Origin: Halobaculum halobium
GTDB taxonomy: Archaea > Halobacteriota > Halobacteria > Halobacteriales > Haloferacaceae
Assembly: GCF_030127145.1 (NCBI RefSeq)
Contig: NZ_CP126158.1
Coordinates: forward strand, 124,001 to 188,000
Length of the DNA stretch: 64,000 nucleotides
Direction of reading: 5' to 3'
The position numbers were made by a program, and so were the translations under genes. Below the pieces are notes generated by a model. The model was not told where the DNA came from. It did no database searches and was given only the letters and a program-made list of their open reading frames with translations. Positions within the stretch are counted from its first letter, which is position 1, and every line of letters begins with the position of its first letter. This document shows, one piece after another, positions 26,088-35,802 of this stretch.

Positions 26088-26557
26088 GCGGCGACACGAC
26101 CCTCGACGACCTCCGGACGGTCGCGGACTACCAGTTCGGGGCCGGCGCGGGCGCCGCGCTGTTCCCAGCGGACGAGGACGTGACGGTCCGCCGGTCGACG
26201 AGCGGCCGCCCGCGGCAGGTCACCTCCGACGCCGGACGGGTCGTCTCCTACCGAACGAACGGTCGGTTCACGCTCGGCGTCGAGGGGGGGCGACGGATCC
26301 GATCCGTACTGCCACACCCCGAATACAGCGTCGTCGTCGGCGACGAGTCGGCGCCGTTCGTGCGGGACGGCAAGAACGTGTTCGCGAAGTTCGTGGGCGA
26401 AGTGGGCGACGCCGTCCGCCCGCGCGACGAGGTGGTCGTCGTCCACGAGGACGGCACCGTGCTCGGCGTCGGCCGAGCTGAGCTTGCGGCCGCGGAGATG
26501 CGCGACTTCTCGTCGGGGATGGCGGTGAAAGTCCGATCGGGCGCCGGCCCGGAGTAA
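26084..26557 (+). CDS. PUA-domain RNA-binding protein
   Basis: A 157-residue protein. The C-terminal about 75 residues are a PUA domain, with GRRIRSVLPHPEYSVVVGD, SAPFVRDGKNVFAKFV and DEVVVVHEDGTVLGVGRAEL. The N-terminal part has DLRTVADYQFGAGAGAALFP, as in archaeal TGT-C2-like/PUA proteins. It likely recognises structured RNA and could guide the overlapping NYN nuclease. No catalytic domain is attached. Confidence 0.84.
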   Translation: MSGDTTLDDLRTVADYQFGAGAGAALFPADEDVTVRRSTSGRPRQVTSDAGRVVSYRTNGRFTLGVEGGRRIRSVLPHPEYSVVVGDESAPFVRDGKNVFAKFVGEVGDAVRPRDEVVVVHEDGTVLGVGRAELAAAEMRDFSSGMAVKVRSGAGPE

Positions 26558-26718
26558 CCGGCGCCCGAAACCGGGTTCCCTGGTTCCTTCTCGGGGACGG
26601 CCCGGCGACTCGCGCACGCCTGACTCTCGCGTCCGCGGCGCGGGACGTGGTCCAGAGGAGTTCGTCGTCGGATCGCCAGCTCTCGGCGCGATTCAGAACT
26701 GCTCCCGCCCCGTCGCCG

Positions 26719-27579
26719 TCACGCGAGCAGCAGCGCCAGCCACCCGACGAGCGCGCCGCCGTTGACGAACGGAAGTCCGGCGTGAACGCCGCGGACGCGG
26801 TGCACGAACACCTGCAGCGCCGCGAGGCCGATGAGCGACCCGAACAGCGGCGCGGCCGCGGCGAGCGATCCCGGCGATGCGACCCCGACGCTCGCGGTCA
26901 ACAGGGCGGGGAACAGCGCGTCGCCGGCGCCGAGCATGGTCGCCGCGGGCGTTCCCTCGCCGGTGACGGTCGCCCTCGCGTCGTCGTACCGGTCGTCGGT
27001 GGGAGCGACGAACATCGACGGCACCCGGAGGTCCGCGCTCGCGTCGGCCATGTCGAGCATGTGGCCGGAGCCGTACACCGCGTAGGCGTCGTAGCCGGCC
27101 GCGAGCACCAGTGCCCCGGCGGCGTACGCCGGGTCGAGGCTGGCGCCGAACAGCGCGGCGCCGCCGGCGACGCCGAGGACCGCGACCGCGTTGCGGACGG
27201 CGGGGCGGGGAACGCGCCACACGAGGACGGTCCCCGCGGCCGCGGCGACCGCGCCCGCGACGGGTCCCACGAACGCCGAGAGCGCGAACCACTGCGCCGC
27301 CCCGAGCGACACGAGCATCACCCCGCGGACGAGCCGGCGACTGGCACCGTACCGAACCACTGCCAGCGAGAGCACGGTGCCGAGTGCGAGCCCCAGCACC
27401 AGCGGGACGAGCGCGTCGCCACCGCTGCCGTAGCTGATCCCGGAGCCGTCGAGCCGGGGGGCGGCCGCGAGCGCGATCAACTGGGCCGCGAGAAACAGGC
27501 CCCCGACGCCGAGGGCGCCGCGGATCCGGGGATCACTGATGACGCTCGCCGGTCTCCCGGAACCCGACCGCCCGCTCAC
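26719..27579 (-). CDS. Presenilin-family intramembrane aspartyl protease PSH (copy 1)
   Basis: A 286-residue polytopic protein with about nine hydrophobic segments. The catalytic motifs of A22 proteases are present: YD in AAGYDAYAVYGSGHML and GxGD in MLGAGDALFPALL, and a PAL-equivalent HAGLPFVNGG near the C-terminus. It cleaves substrate helices inside the membrane; archaeal substrates are unknown. The start overlaps the stop of the upstream paralogue by four bases, so the two are translationally coupled. It is much more Ala/Gly-rich than copy 2. Confidence 0.85.
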   Translation of the reverse strand: MSGRSGSGRPASVISDPRIRGALGVGGLFLAAQLIALAAAPRLDGSGISYGSGGDALVPLVLGLALGTVLSLAVVRYGASRRLVRGVMLVSLGAAQWFALSAFVGPVAGAVAAAAGTVLVWRVPRPAVRNAVAVLGVAGGAALFGASLDPAYAAGALVLAAGYDAYAVYGSGHMLDMADASADLRVPSMFVAPTDDRYDDARATVTGEGTPAATMLGAGDALFPALLTASVGVASPGSLAAAAPLFGSLIGLAALQVFVHRVRGVHAGLPFVNGGALVGWLALLLA

Positions 27580-28499
27580 AGGTACTGCGCCAGCCCGAGC
27601 GCCTGCAAGAGCGGGACGCCCGCCACGATCGACCCGAGCAGGTAGCCGCCGATGGCACCGCCGTTCAACAGCGGCAGGCCGGCGTGCGGGCGTCCCTTCA
27701 GCACCATCCGAAGCAGGAGCCCGAGCCCGACGAACGTCCCGACGATGGCGAGCAAGGCCGGCAGTCCCATCGCCGGAACGACCGGGAGCCCGAACGCCGG
27801 CGCGGGCGACCAGAACGCCGCCGAGGCGGCCATCACCGCGGGCATCACCGCGTCGCCGAGCCCGATGAAGAAGACGTCGCGCTCGTCCTCGTCGGTCCCC
27901 TCGGTTGCGCCCTCGGTCGACCCCTCAGCGAGCAGGGAGTACGACCACTCCAGCGGGATGACGAGCACGACCGGAATGTTGAGGTCGAGGACGCCCTCCG
28001 CGAGGTCAAGCATGTGCTCGGTGCCGTACACCGAGATGGCGTCGTACACCGCGAGCACCGTCAGGAGGACGATCGCGGGCAAGAGCCCGAAGGAGATACC
28101 GAACAGTCCGGCCGCGCCGGCGCCCATGAGCGCGCCGGCGGCGTCGATCACGTACCACTCGGGATACGCGAGCAGGGCGACGGCGACCAGCGCCGCGGCG
28201 CCGACGGCGGCAAGCCCCGGGAGAAACACCGAGAAGACGTACCACGAGAGCATCCCGGAGGAGCCGACGATGACGAGTCGGACCGCCCAGTCGAAGTCGT
28301 ACTTGAACGCCGCGAGCATCAGCGCCGTGACGACGAGGATGGCACCGAGGTACAGCGCGGAGTTGGTCGGGTTCTGCGGGTCCTCGACCGTCTGGTAGCC
28401 GGCGGCCTCGAACGTGGGTGCCAGCGAGACGGCGCCCACGTGGACGACGAGGAACAACAGCCCCGCGAGGAGGACGCCGCGGACTGCGCGAGTGTTCAT
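27576..28499 (-). CDS. Presenilin-family intramembrane aspartyl protease PSH (copy 2)
   Basis: A 307-residue paralogue of the downstream gene, with about nine transmembrane helices. The catalytic aspartates lie in LAVYDAISVYGTEHMLDL and GLGDAVMPAVM, and the PAL-like region is HAGLPLLNGG. Between the two Asp helices is a long acidic cytoplasmic loop (STEGATEGTDEDERD), in the usual position for this family. The pair forms a two-gene operon transcribed from the left-facing promoter region before 28499. Confidence 0.87.
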   Translation of the reverse strand: MNTRAVRGVLLAGLLFLVVHVGAVSLAPTFEAAGYQTVEDPQNPTNSALYLGAILVVTALMLAAFKYDFDWAVRLVIVGSSGMLSWYVFSVFLPGLAAVGAAALVAVALLAYPEWYVIDAAGALMGAGAAGLFGISFGLLPAIVLLTVLAVYDAISVYGTEHMLDLAEGVLDLNIPVVLVIPLEWSYSLLAEGSTEGATEGTDEDERDVFFIGLGDAVMPAVMAASAAFWSPAPAFGLPVVPAMGLPALLAIVGTFVGLGLLLRMVLKGRPHAGLPLLNGGAIGGYLLGSIVAGVPLLQALGLAQYL

Positions 28500-28757
28500 C
28501 GACCGCCGGTAGGGGTGGCCCGCGTTTGGTGGTTGTGGTTACGATCGACTGGACACGCCGGCGGGTTCGGACGGTCGCGTCGCGTGGAGACGACGGATCG
28601 CCCGCTCACAAGGGAGACCGCAGGACCCGACTTCGAGTTCGATATCGCGCGTCGAGGTTTACAGAGACGGTTCCCGGATCCCGACAGAAACGGTCGGATA
28701 CGCCTGATATCGGTGCTTTGGGGCCATCTATCCGGTCATCCGCCTGTCTGACGCGGG

Positions 28758-28763
28758 TTTATA
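28758..28763 (+). promoter_or_regulatory. TATA box of the coiled-coil/smc operon
   Basis: TTTATA ends 24 bases before the ATG at 28787, predicting a leaderless transcript that may continue into smc (66 bases after the first gene) and scpA. Confidence 0.6.
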
Positions 28764-28786
28764 CGGGTGCGGCCACGTCCCCGTGT

Positions 28787-29110
28787 ATGGGAAATCGGGT
28801 CGAGGACCTCGAGGCGCAGGTCGCTGAGCTACAGGCAGCCGTCGATGGACTGACCGAGGAACTGGTCGAGGCGAAAGAGCGCATCTCGCAGTTGGAGCGC
28901 TCGACGGAGGTCCGAGAGGAGTCGACGCCCGACCACAACCCGAATGCGGAGTTCGTCCCCAACGAGTCGGCGACAACCGGCGAGGCGGACGACGACCCCG
29001 AACTGGCCGACGAGGAGGGGGCCGCTCAGCAGGCCGCCCGCGGCGACGAGGAGGCGGCCGAGGGGTCAGACTCCACCGACGACGACTCCGACGACATCAT
29101 CGTCGCGTAA
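28787..29110 (+). CDS. Small coiled-coil protein upstream of smc (DUF7518-like)
   Basis: A 107-residue protein. Residues 4-45 form a heptad coiled coil (VEDLEAQVAELQAAVDGLTE and on through ISQLERS), and the rest is a very acidic disordered tail ending DDSDDIIVA. It sits 66 bases before smc on the same strand, a conserved haloarchaeal arrangement, so a role with SMC in chromosome organisation is plausible but unproven. Confidence 0.75.
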   Translation: MGNRVEDLEAQVAELQAAVDGLTEELVEAKERISQLERSTEVREESTPDHNPNAEFVPNESATTGEADDDPELADEEGAAQQAARGDEEAAEGSDSTDDDSDDIIVA

Positions 29111-29176
29111 TCGACCCGCTGGCGCCGTCGGAGCGAGGCGCCGTGGCGGTCAACACACCACGCTCCAGACACACGT

Positions 29177-32100
29177 ATGCACATCAAGGAACTCGTACTG
29201 GACAATTTCAAGAGCTTCGGGCGCCGGACGCGGATCCCCTTCTACGAGGACTTCACCGTCATCACCGGCCCGAACGGCTCCGGCAAGTCGAACATCATCG
29301 ACGGCGTGCTGTTCGCGCTGGGGCTCGCGCGAACGCGCGGCATCCGCGCGGAGAAGCTCACTGACCTCATCTACAACCCCGGCTTCGAGGACGGCGAGGG
29401 CCCGTCGGGCGACCGCGAGGCGAGCGTCGAAGTCGTGCTCGACAACTCCGACGGGAAACTGGACCGGTCGCAGGTCGTCAGCGCCGCCGGCAGCGACGAC
29501 GTCGGCGACGCCGGCGAGATCACGATCAAGCGCCGGGTGAAAGAGACCGAGGACAACTACTACTCGTACTACTACCTCAACGGCCGTTCGGTCAACCTCT
29601 CGGACATCCAGGATCTGCTCGCGCAGGCGGGCGTCACCCCGGAGGGGTACAACGTCGTCATGCAGGGCGACGTGACCGACATCATCAACATGACGCCCCA
29701 CGAGCGCCGTGGGATCATCGACGAGATCGCCGGCGTCGCCGAGTTCGACGCCAAGAAGGAGGACGCCTTCGGCGAGTTGGAGACCGTCGAGGAGCGCATC
29801 GACGAGGCCGACCTCCGCATCGGTGAGAAAGAAGAGCGGATCGAGCAGCTCGCCGACGAGCGAGAGACCGCGCTCCAGTATCAGGGCCTCCGCGACGAGA
29901 AGGAGGAATACGAGAGCTACCTCAAGGCCGCCGAGCTGGAGGAGAAACGCGCCGACCTCGGGGGGACGCGAGAGTCGATGGAGTCGCGCGAGGACGAACT
30001 CGAGGAACTGCGGACGGAGCTCGACGAGCGGCAGGCCCGCGTCGACGATCTGGAGGCCGAACTCGACGAGATCAACCGCGAGATCGAGCGCAAGGGCGAG
30101 GACGAACAGATCGCCATCAAAGCCGAGATCGAAGAGATCAAAGGCGACGTCTCTCGGCTGGAAGGGAAGATCGAGAACCAGCGAGAGCGCGTCGAGGAGG
30201 CCGAGACCGAGCGCCGCGACGCCTTCGTCGCCATCGACAAGAAGACCGAAGAGATCGACGAACTCGACGCCGAGATCCGGGAGACGAAAGTCGAGAAGGC
30301 GAACGTCAAGTCGACGCTCACCTCGAAGCAGACGGAGTTGGCGGAGGTGCAAGCGGAGATCGACAGCGTCGACACCGAGTTCGACGAGCTGAAAGCCGAC
30401 CTCGCAGAAAAGAAGGAGACACTCGAAGAGCGCCGCGCCGAAAAGAACGAACAGCAGCGGGAGAAAGACCGCCTGCTCGACGACGCGCGCCGCCGCTCGA
30501 ACGAGATCGGCGACGTCGAAGACGAGATCCAAGAGACGCGCGAGGCGATCCCGGACCTGAACGCGCGCGTCTCGAACCTCCACTCGGAACTGGACAAAGC
30601 CGAGAAAAACAAAGCCAGCATCGACGGCGTCATCGAGGACCTCCGCGCCGAGAAGGAAGGACACCAGAGCGACCTCGCGGAGGTCGAAGAGGACATCCGC
30701 GCGAAACAGCAGGAGTACTCCAAACTGGAAGCGCGGGCGGGGGACTCCGGCGACACCTCGTGGCCGCGGGCGGTCACGACAGTCACGAACGCGCAGTTCT
30801 CCGGCGTCCACGGCCCAGTCGGCGAACTGGCCTCGGTTTCCGGGGAGTACGCGAAGGCGTGTGAGACCGCCGCGGGCGGCCGGCTCGCGAACGTCGTCGT
30901 CGACGATGACGGCGTCGGGTCAGACTGCATCGACTACCTCAAGCAGCGCAACGCGGGCCGCGCGACCTTCCTCCCGATCACGGAGATGGACGACCGGGGC
31001 CTCCCGTCGCTGCCGAACGACCCCGGCGTCGTCGACTTCGCGCGCAACCTCGTCGACTACGAGGACCGGTACGAGCCGATCTTCTCGTACGTGCTCGGGT
31101 CGACGCTGGTCGTCGAGGACATGGAGACCGCGCGGCACCTGATGGGCAGCTACCGGATGGTCACGCTCGACGGCGACCTCGTCGAGAAGTCCGGCGCGAT
31201 GACGGGCGGCTCGGGCGGCGGCTCCCGGTACTCGTTCTCGAAGTCCGGGAAGGGGAAGCTGGAGCGCGTCGCCGAGGAGATCCACGGGTTGGAGGACGAG
31301 CGTCAGCGGATTAAATCGGAGATCGCCGACATCGACGACGACCTCGACGACGCCCGCTCTCGCGCCTCCGACGCCGCCGAGAAGGTTCGCGACATCGAGT
31401 CCGATATCGAGCGCGCCGAGGAGAAACTCGAGGAGAAGGAAGAGCGGATCGGGGAGTTAGAAACGCGCCTCGAGGAACTGCGCGAGGAGCGGGAGTCGGT
31501 CGACGAGGAGATGACGGCGCTCGACGAGGAGATCGATGCGGCCGACGAGGCGATCGCGTCCGTCGAGGCCGACATCGAGGAGCTTGAGAGCGAGTTGGCC
31601 GACTCGAAGATCCCGGAGCTGTCGGCTGAGGCCGACGAGATCCGCGCGGATATCGAGGACCTCGAAGCGCGCATGGACGACCTCGACGGCGAGTTGAACC
31701 AGCTCCAACTGGAGAAACAGTACGCAGAGGACGCCGTCGACGACCACCACGACACCGTCGAATCGGCGCAGTCGAAGAAGGCCGACGCCGAAGAGCAGAT
31801 CGACGAGTTCGACGAGCAGATTGCAGACAAGGAGGCCGCCCTAGAGGAGAAACGCGACGCCATCGCGGAGCTCGAGGAGGAGCTCGCGGACCTCAAAGAG
31901 GAGCGCGAGGCCGTCAAAGAGTCGTTCCGCGAGGCGAAATCCGCGCGCGACGAACAGGAGAGCGAGGTCGAGCGCGTCGTCTCGAAGCTGGAGTCGCTGC
32001 GCGAGACCGCCGAGCGGCTGGAGTGGGAGATCGACTCGCTGGAGGAGCAGGTCGGCAGCTACGACCCCGAGGAGATCCCCGACCACGACACCGTCGAGTC

Positions 32101-32764
32101 GGAGATCGAGCGACTGTCGGCCAAGATGGAGGAGTTGGAGCCGGTGAACATGCTCGCGATAGACGAGTATGACGACGTGCAGTCTGATCTCGACGACCTC
32201 CAGGAGCGCCGCGACGTGCTCGTCGAGGAGCGCGAGGCGATCGAAGAACGGATTGACCAGTTCGAATCCCAGAAGAAAGCGACGTTCATGGACGCATTCG
32301 AGGCGATCGACGAGCAGTTCACCGAGATATTCCAGCGCCTCTCGGCGGGGACCGGCGAGTTGGTCCTGGAGGACCCCGAGGACCCCTTCGAGGGCGGACT
32401 GACGATGAAGGCGCAGCCGGCGGACAAGCCCGTCCAGCGGCTCGACGCGATGTCAGGCGGCGAGAAGTCGCTGACGGCGCTGGCGTTCATCTTCGCCATC
32501 CAGCGGCACAACCCCGCGCCGTTCTACGCGCTCGACGAGGTCGACGCGTTCCTCGACGCGGTTAACGCCGAGCGCGTCGGCGAGATGGTTCACGACCTGG
32601 CGGGCGACGCGCAGTTCGTCGTCGTCAGTCACCGCTCGGCGCTGCTGGAGCGCTCCGAGCGCGCCATCGGCGTGACGATGCAGTCGGACAACGTTTCGGC
32701 CGTCACCGGCATCCAGTTGGGCGAGGACGGCGAGCCGGTTCCGGAGGCGAGCGCGGATGATTGA
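29177..32764 (+). CDS. smc: Chromosome segregation ATPase SMC
   Basis: A 1195-residue SMC. Walker A GPNGSGKSN is at residues 31-39. Two long acidic coiled coils (about 170-510 and 680-1010) flank a hinge (about 520-660) containing FSGVHGPVGELASVSGEYA and a glycine-rich GGSGGGS turn. The C-terminal head has the signature MSGGEKSLTALAFIFAIQ and the Walker B region FYALDEVDAFLD. The ring compacts and segregates DNA with the kleisin ScpA, whose gene overlaps the last 8 bases. The coiled coils are extremely Glu/Asp-rich, as expected for a halophile. Confidence 0.95.
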   Translation: MHIKELVLDNFKSFGRRTRIPFYEDFTVITGPNGSGKSNIIDGVLFALGLARTRGIRAEKLTDLIYNPGFEDGEGPSGDREASVEVVLDNSDGKLDRSQVVSAAGSDDVGDAGEITIKRRVKETEDNYYSYYYLNGRSVNLSDIQDLLAQAGVTPEGYNVVMQGDVTDIINMTPHERRGIIDEIAGVAEFDAKKEDAFGELETVEERIDEADLRIGEKEERIEQLADERETALQYQGLRDEKEEYESYLKAAELEEKRADLGGTRESMESREDELEELRTELDERQARVDDLEAELDEINREIERKGEDEQIAIKAEIEEIKGDVSRLEGKIENQRERVEEAETERRDAFVAIDKKTEEIDELDAEIRETKVEKANVKSTLTSKQTELAEVQAEIDSVDTEFDELKADLAEKKETLEERRAEKNEQQREKDRLLDDARRRSNEIGDVEDEIQETREAIPDLNARVSNLHSELDKAEKNKASIDGVIEDLRAEKEGHQSDLAEVEEDIRAKQQEYSKLEARAGDSGDTSWPRAVTTVTNAQFSGVHGPVGELASVSGEYAKACETAAGGRLANVVVDDDGVGSDCIDYLKQRNAGRATFLPITEMDDRGLPSLPNDPGVVDFARNLVDYEDRYEPIFSYVLGSTLVVEDMETARHLMGSYRMVTLDGDLVEKSGAMTGGSGGGSRYSFSKSGKGKLERVAEEIHGLEDERQRIKSEIADIDDDLDDARSRASDAAEKVRDIESDIERAEEKLEEKEERIGELETRLEELREERESVDEEMTALDEEIDAADEAIASVEADIEELESELADSKIPELSAEADEIRADIEDLEARMDDLDGELNQLQLEKQYAEDAVDDHHDTVESAQSKKADAEEQIDEFDEQIADKEAALEEKRDAIAELEEELADLKEEREAVKESFREAKSARDEQESEVERVVSKLESLRETAERLEWEIDSLEEQVGSYDPEEIPDHDTVESEIERLSAKMEELEPVNMLAIDEYDDVQSDLDDLQERRDVLVEEREAIEERIDQFESQKKATFMDAFEAIDEQFTEIFQRLSAGTGELVLEDPEDPFEGGLTMKAQPADKPVQRLDAMSGGEKSLTALAFIFAIQRHNPAPFYALDEVDAFLDAVNAERVGEMVHDLAGDAQFVVVSHRSALLERSERAIGVTMQSDNVSAVTGIQLGEDGEPVPEASADD

Positions 32765-33614
32765 GGCGCCCGGCGACGCGGGGATCGCCCCGCCCGACGA
32801 GGCCGACGACGACGAGGTCGAGCCGGTCGAGGTGCTGGTCAACCTCGCCGAGGAGGGCGAGATCGACCCGTGGGACATCGACGTGGTCGAGGTGACCGAC
32901 GCGTTCCTCGACCGACTCGACGAGGCAGACCTCCGGACCGGTGGGCGCGCGCTCTTCTACGCGAGCGTCCTCTTGCGGATGAAGTCAGACGACATGCTCG
33001 CCGCGGACGACGACGACCCGGAGGACGATCTCGAGCCGTGGGAGCGGGCCTTCGAGGGCGACGCCGCGATGGCCGACGACGCGCCGATCGACGACGGCTT
33101 CGATCCGGTGAACGCGCTGGAAGACGAGATGGACCGCCGGCTGGAGCGAAAGAGCACCCGCGGGTCCCCCGAGACGCTGGACGAACTCGTGCGGGAACTG
33201 CGGGAGGCAGAGCGCGGCACCTGGTGGAAGGAGTCGCGTCAGTACGACACCAGCGAGTCGCCGAAGGGCTTCTCCCGCGGGACGCAGACCCTGGAGTACC
33301 ACGGCGCCGACGACCTCCGGCGCGAGGGCGAACCCGGCGAGTCGGACGTGACGGGCACGACCCACGAGGAGGACATCGAGGCCGTCATCGAGAACGTGCG
33401 CGCCGAGTTGCGCCCGCAGTACGAGCGGGGGCGCACCGAGGTGCTGTTCCGAGAGATCGCGAGCGTCGGGTCCACCGCCGTGATGACGTATCTCGCGCTG
33501 CTGTTCCTCGCGCACCGCGGCGAGATCACCCTGGAGCAGGACGACCTCTTCGGTGACCTGTGGGTTCGCGACGCCGGCGTTTCCGCCGTCGGCGACGAGG
33601 CGATCGCGGACTGA
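32757..33614 (+). CDS. scpA: Segregation and condensation protein A (kleisin)
   Basis: A 285-residue kleisin that bridges SMC heads. The N-terminal domain has EVLVNLAEEGEIDPWDIDVV, the hallmark of ScpA, followed by ADLRTGGRALFYASVLLRMK. The C-terminal winged helix includes VLFREIASVGSTAVMTYLAL and a QDDLFGDLWV end. The middle is acidic and variable. It overlaps smc by 8 bases, so translation is coupled. No scpB gene follows; a lower-GC island begins about 200 bases downstream. Confidence 0.9.
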   Translation: MIEAPGDAGIAPPDEADDDEVEPVEVLVNLAEEGEIDPWDIDVVEVTDAFLDRLDEADLRTGGRALFYASVLLRMKSDDMLAADDDDPEDDLEPWERAFEGDAAMADDAPIDDGFDPVNALEDEMDRRLERKSTRGSPETLDELVRELREAERGTWWKESRQYDTSESPKGFSRGTQTLEYHGADDLRREGEPGESDVTGTTHEEDIEAVIENVRAELRPQYERGRTEVLFREIASVGSTAVMTYLALLFLAHRGEITLEQDDLFGDLWVRDAGVSAVGDEAIAD

Positions 33615-33831
33615 CGACGAACCGTTCTCGCTTCGTTCGCGGATGTGCTACTCGGTCCGGCGACTATCGATCGGCACGTGGTGGTTCGACCGAGAGCCGC
33701 TGGAGAGTCAGTCGGCGATAGAGCCAGCGCGCACATCGAACGCCACCGTGTATCACCCTGGCGGGACAGCGTCACACTCACTTCCCGTATGGGCAACATA
33801 ACATAGGGGATCCCGCCAGTACGTGCGCGAA

Positions 33832-34812
33832 ATGAACTACAAGAGTGTCGCTGAACTCAGCGAGGACACTCAACAGTTTGCTCGGGAACACTCGGGAGAC
33901 GTCGACCTCGTCGTCGGGGTTCCGAGAAGCGGCCTCCTAGCCGCGAACATGCTATGCCTCTCTCTCGACGTCCCGATGACGGACGTTGACGGGCTCTGTG
34001 AGGGTCGGCTGCTCGACACCGGTGAAAGGTACCGGGAGGATCGCTCGTTCCGCGACCTCGACTCCGTGTTAGTCATCGATGACTCTGTGCGATCGGGAGC
34101 ACAGATGACGAAAACGCGGAATCGACTCGAGGAACTGGATCTGCCGTTCGACGTCTCGTACGCTGCGGTATACGTCTCTCGAGAGGGTCACAGATACGTC
34201 GATTACTGGGGCGAGATCGTCCCCCGACCTCGTGTCTTTGAGTGGAACCTCATGCATCACCCACTGTTGCAGAACTCGTGTGTTGACATCGACGGCGTTC
34301 TTTGTCGAGACCCGACCCCCGAGGAGAACGACGATGGCGAACGGTACCGCGAGTTTCTCACCGAAGTCGAGCCGAACATCGTTCCGAACCAGCAGATCGG
34401 ACACCTCGTCACGAGCAGACTCGAAACGTATCGGACGGAAACAGAGGAGTGGTTGGACGAGCACGGATTTCAGTACGACAGGCTTGTGATGATGGATCTG
34501 CCGAGCAAGGAGGCGAGACAAGCGCAGGGGAACCACGCGCAACACAAGGCGAACGTGTACGACTCCACGGACGCTCCGCTCTTCATCGAAAGCAGTCAGC
34601 GGCAATCGAGCGAGATCTGTCAGCGGACGAGTCGGCCGGTGTTCTGTTACGGAACTAACGAGATGATCCGGCCCGGCCGGGCGAAGCGAACGTACCAACA
34701 GAGCAGATCGTACGTGTCGAGGCTGAGAGAGAATCCCGCGACGTTCTCCGTGAAGGCCGCGAAGCATCTGTTTTTTCTCACTCATAATTTCATCTCCGCC
34801 AGGATCCAGTGA
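33832..34812 (+). CDS. Phosphoribosyltransferase-HAD fusion protein
   Basis: About 326 residues from ATG (an in-frame GTG lies 9 bases upstream). Residues 1-150 are a PRTase fold: GVPRSGLLAANMLCLSL and the PRPP loop VLVIDDSVRSGAQM. Residues about 155-300 look like a HAD phosphatase: the nucleophile motif DIDGVLCRDPTPEE, then LVTSRLETYRTETEEWL as motif II and a late LFIESSQRQSSEIC as motif IV region. Such fusions occur in polysaccharide and nucleotide-sugar clusters. It is less GC-rich than its neighbours and faces an FkbM methyltransferase gene. Confidence 0.8.
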   Translation: MNYKSVAELSEDTQQFAREHSGDVDLVVGVPRSGLLAANMLCLSLDVPMTDVDGLCEGRLLDTGERYREDRSFRDLDSVLVIDDSVRSGAQMTKTRNRLEELDLPFDVSYAAVYVSREGHRYVDYWGEIVPRPRVFEWNLMHHPLLQNSCVDIDGVLCRDPTPEENDDGERYREFLTEVEPNIVPNQQIGHLVTSRLETYRTETEEWLDEHGFQYDRLVMMDLPSKEARQAQGNHAQHKANVYDSTDAPLFIESSQRQSSEICQRTSRPVFCYGTNEMIRPGRAKRTYQQSRSYVSRLRENPATFSVKAAKHLFFLTHNFISARIQ

Positions 34813-34968
34813 GTAGGACTCTCGGCGATGAGTTTCCAACCGGGACGTTCCCGATGACGCAGATGCCGTCAGTGCAGACGATCACTTGTAGCAAAAGCGT
34901 TAGGTAAACTCAGCTGCCATCGCGAGCGCTTCGCTCCTGCAGTAACTGGTGGGGAATTTCGGTCCGAC

Positions 34969-35802
34969 TCATACCGCGCTGTTCGGTTTCGCACCGATGA
35001 GCATCGATACCCCTCTCCCCTCACGGATGGGGTGCTCCGTGACCGAGAATCCTTGTGATTCGAGAGTAGCACGGACATCCGCCACTGAGCTGCCTTGTAT
35101 TTCCAGTCGCTCTGCGTGTGTCTCGCAGTACACCAATCGACAATCAGGGTCAGATAGTGTTGCGTCCAGTCCACCGAGCACCGCCCGCTCGGCACCTTCG
35201 ACATCTATCTTGACGACGGTCGGCCGGGGGAGGTCTTTTTTGACGATGAACTCGTCACCGCGGACTTTCGAAATCGCGATCGAATCGACGCCGTGGTCCC
35301 AGTCCGAGACCAGCGTATGGCCGGCCGATCCGACGTTCTCCAACGTGATCGTGAGTTCCGTTTCTCCCGTGGAATCGGCGAGCGCGCGCCGGAAGACAGA
35401 GATGTCGGCTCCGTTGAGGTCTGCGTTTTCTTCGAGCCGTCCGGCGTTGCCGGGGTGTGGTTCGAACGCAATAACGGGTTGGTCCACCACGTCTGCGACC
35501 AGACAGGAGTACAGACCGAGATTGCCGCCGATGTCGTAGAAGACGTCGTCAGGGTGGAGATTCGACACGAGATGGTCGAGGATCGGTCGTTCTTCGATCG
35601 TCCGAAAGTCCGACCACTCGTTTCTTGTCGGGATGAGGAATCGTGCGCTGGCGCCTCCAATTTCAACCGCTTGTACTTCGCCAGCTAACCGGTATTGGAG
35701 GTGGGTCCACTGGCGATAGAAAGGCAGTATCACGGACTTTAGACCGGCGGCTTCGACGAGGTGTCGTACTCGGCGATAGAAGCGTGAGGCCATAGATCCC
35801 AT
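34969..35802 (-). CDS. FkbM-family methyltransferase
   Basis: A 277-residue class I AdoMet methyltransferase. The AdoMet motif is DVFYDIGGNLGLYSCLVADV, followed by VIAFEPHPGN with the acidic residue that holds the ribose. The FkbM signature VVKIDVEGAERAVLGGLDA is present, then LVYCETHAERLEIQG. FkbM enzymes O-methylate sugars or polyketides; with the neighbouring PRTase-HAD gene a role in a surface glycan is plausible. A start 9 bases further in (MASRFYRR) is an alternative. Convergent with the PRTase-HAD gene. Confidence 0.87.
   Translation of the reverse strand: MGSMASRFYRRVRHLVEAAGLKSVILPFYRQWTHLQYRLAGEVQAVEIGGASARFLIPTRNEWSDFRTIEERPILDHLVSNLHPDDVFYDIGGNLGLYSCLVADVVDQPVIAFEPHPGNAGRLEENADLNGADISVFRRALADSTGETELTITLENVGSAGHTLVSDWDHGVDSIAISKVRGDEFIVKKDLPRPTVVKIDVEGAERAVLGGLDATLSDPDCRLVYCETHAERLEIQGSSVADVRATLESQGFSVTEHPIREGRGVSMLIGAKPNSAV

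Noticed and set aside
32250-32290. tRNA-like T-loop (GTTCGAATCCC)
   Set aside because: It lies in the smc coiled-coil coding sequence and has no acceptor or anticodon stem around it. No tRNA or rRNA was found in the window.
33823-33831. Upstream GTG as start of the PRTase-HAD gene
   Set aside because: The ATG three codons later gives the expected N-terminus; the GTG adds only VRE with no support.
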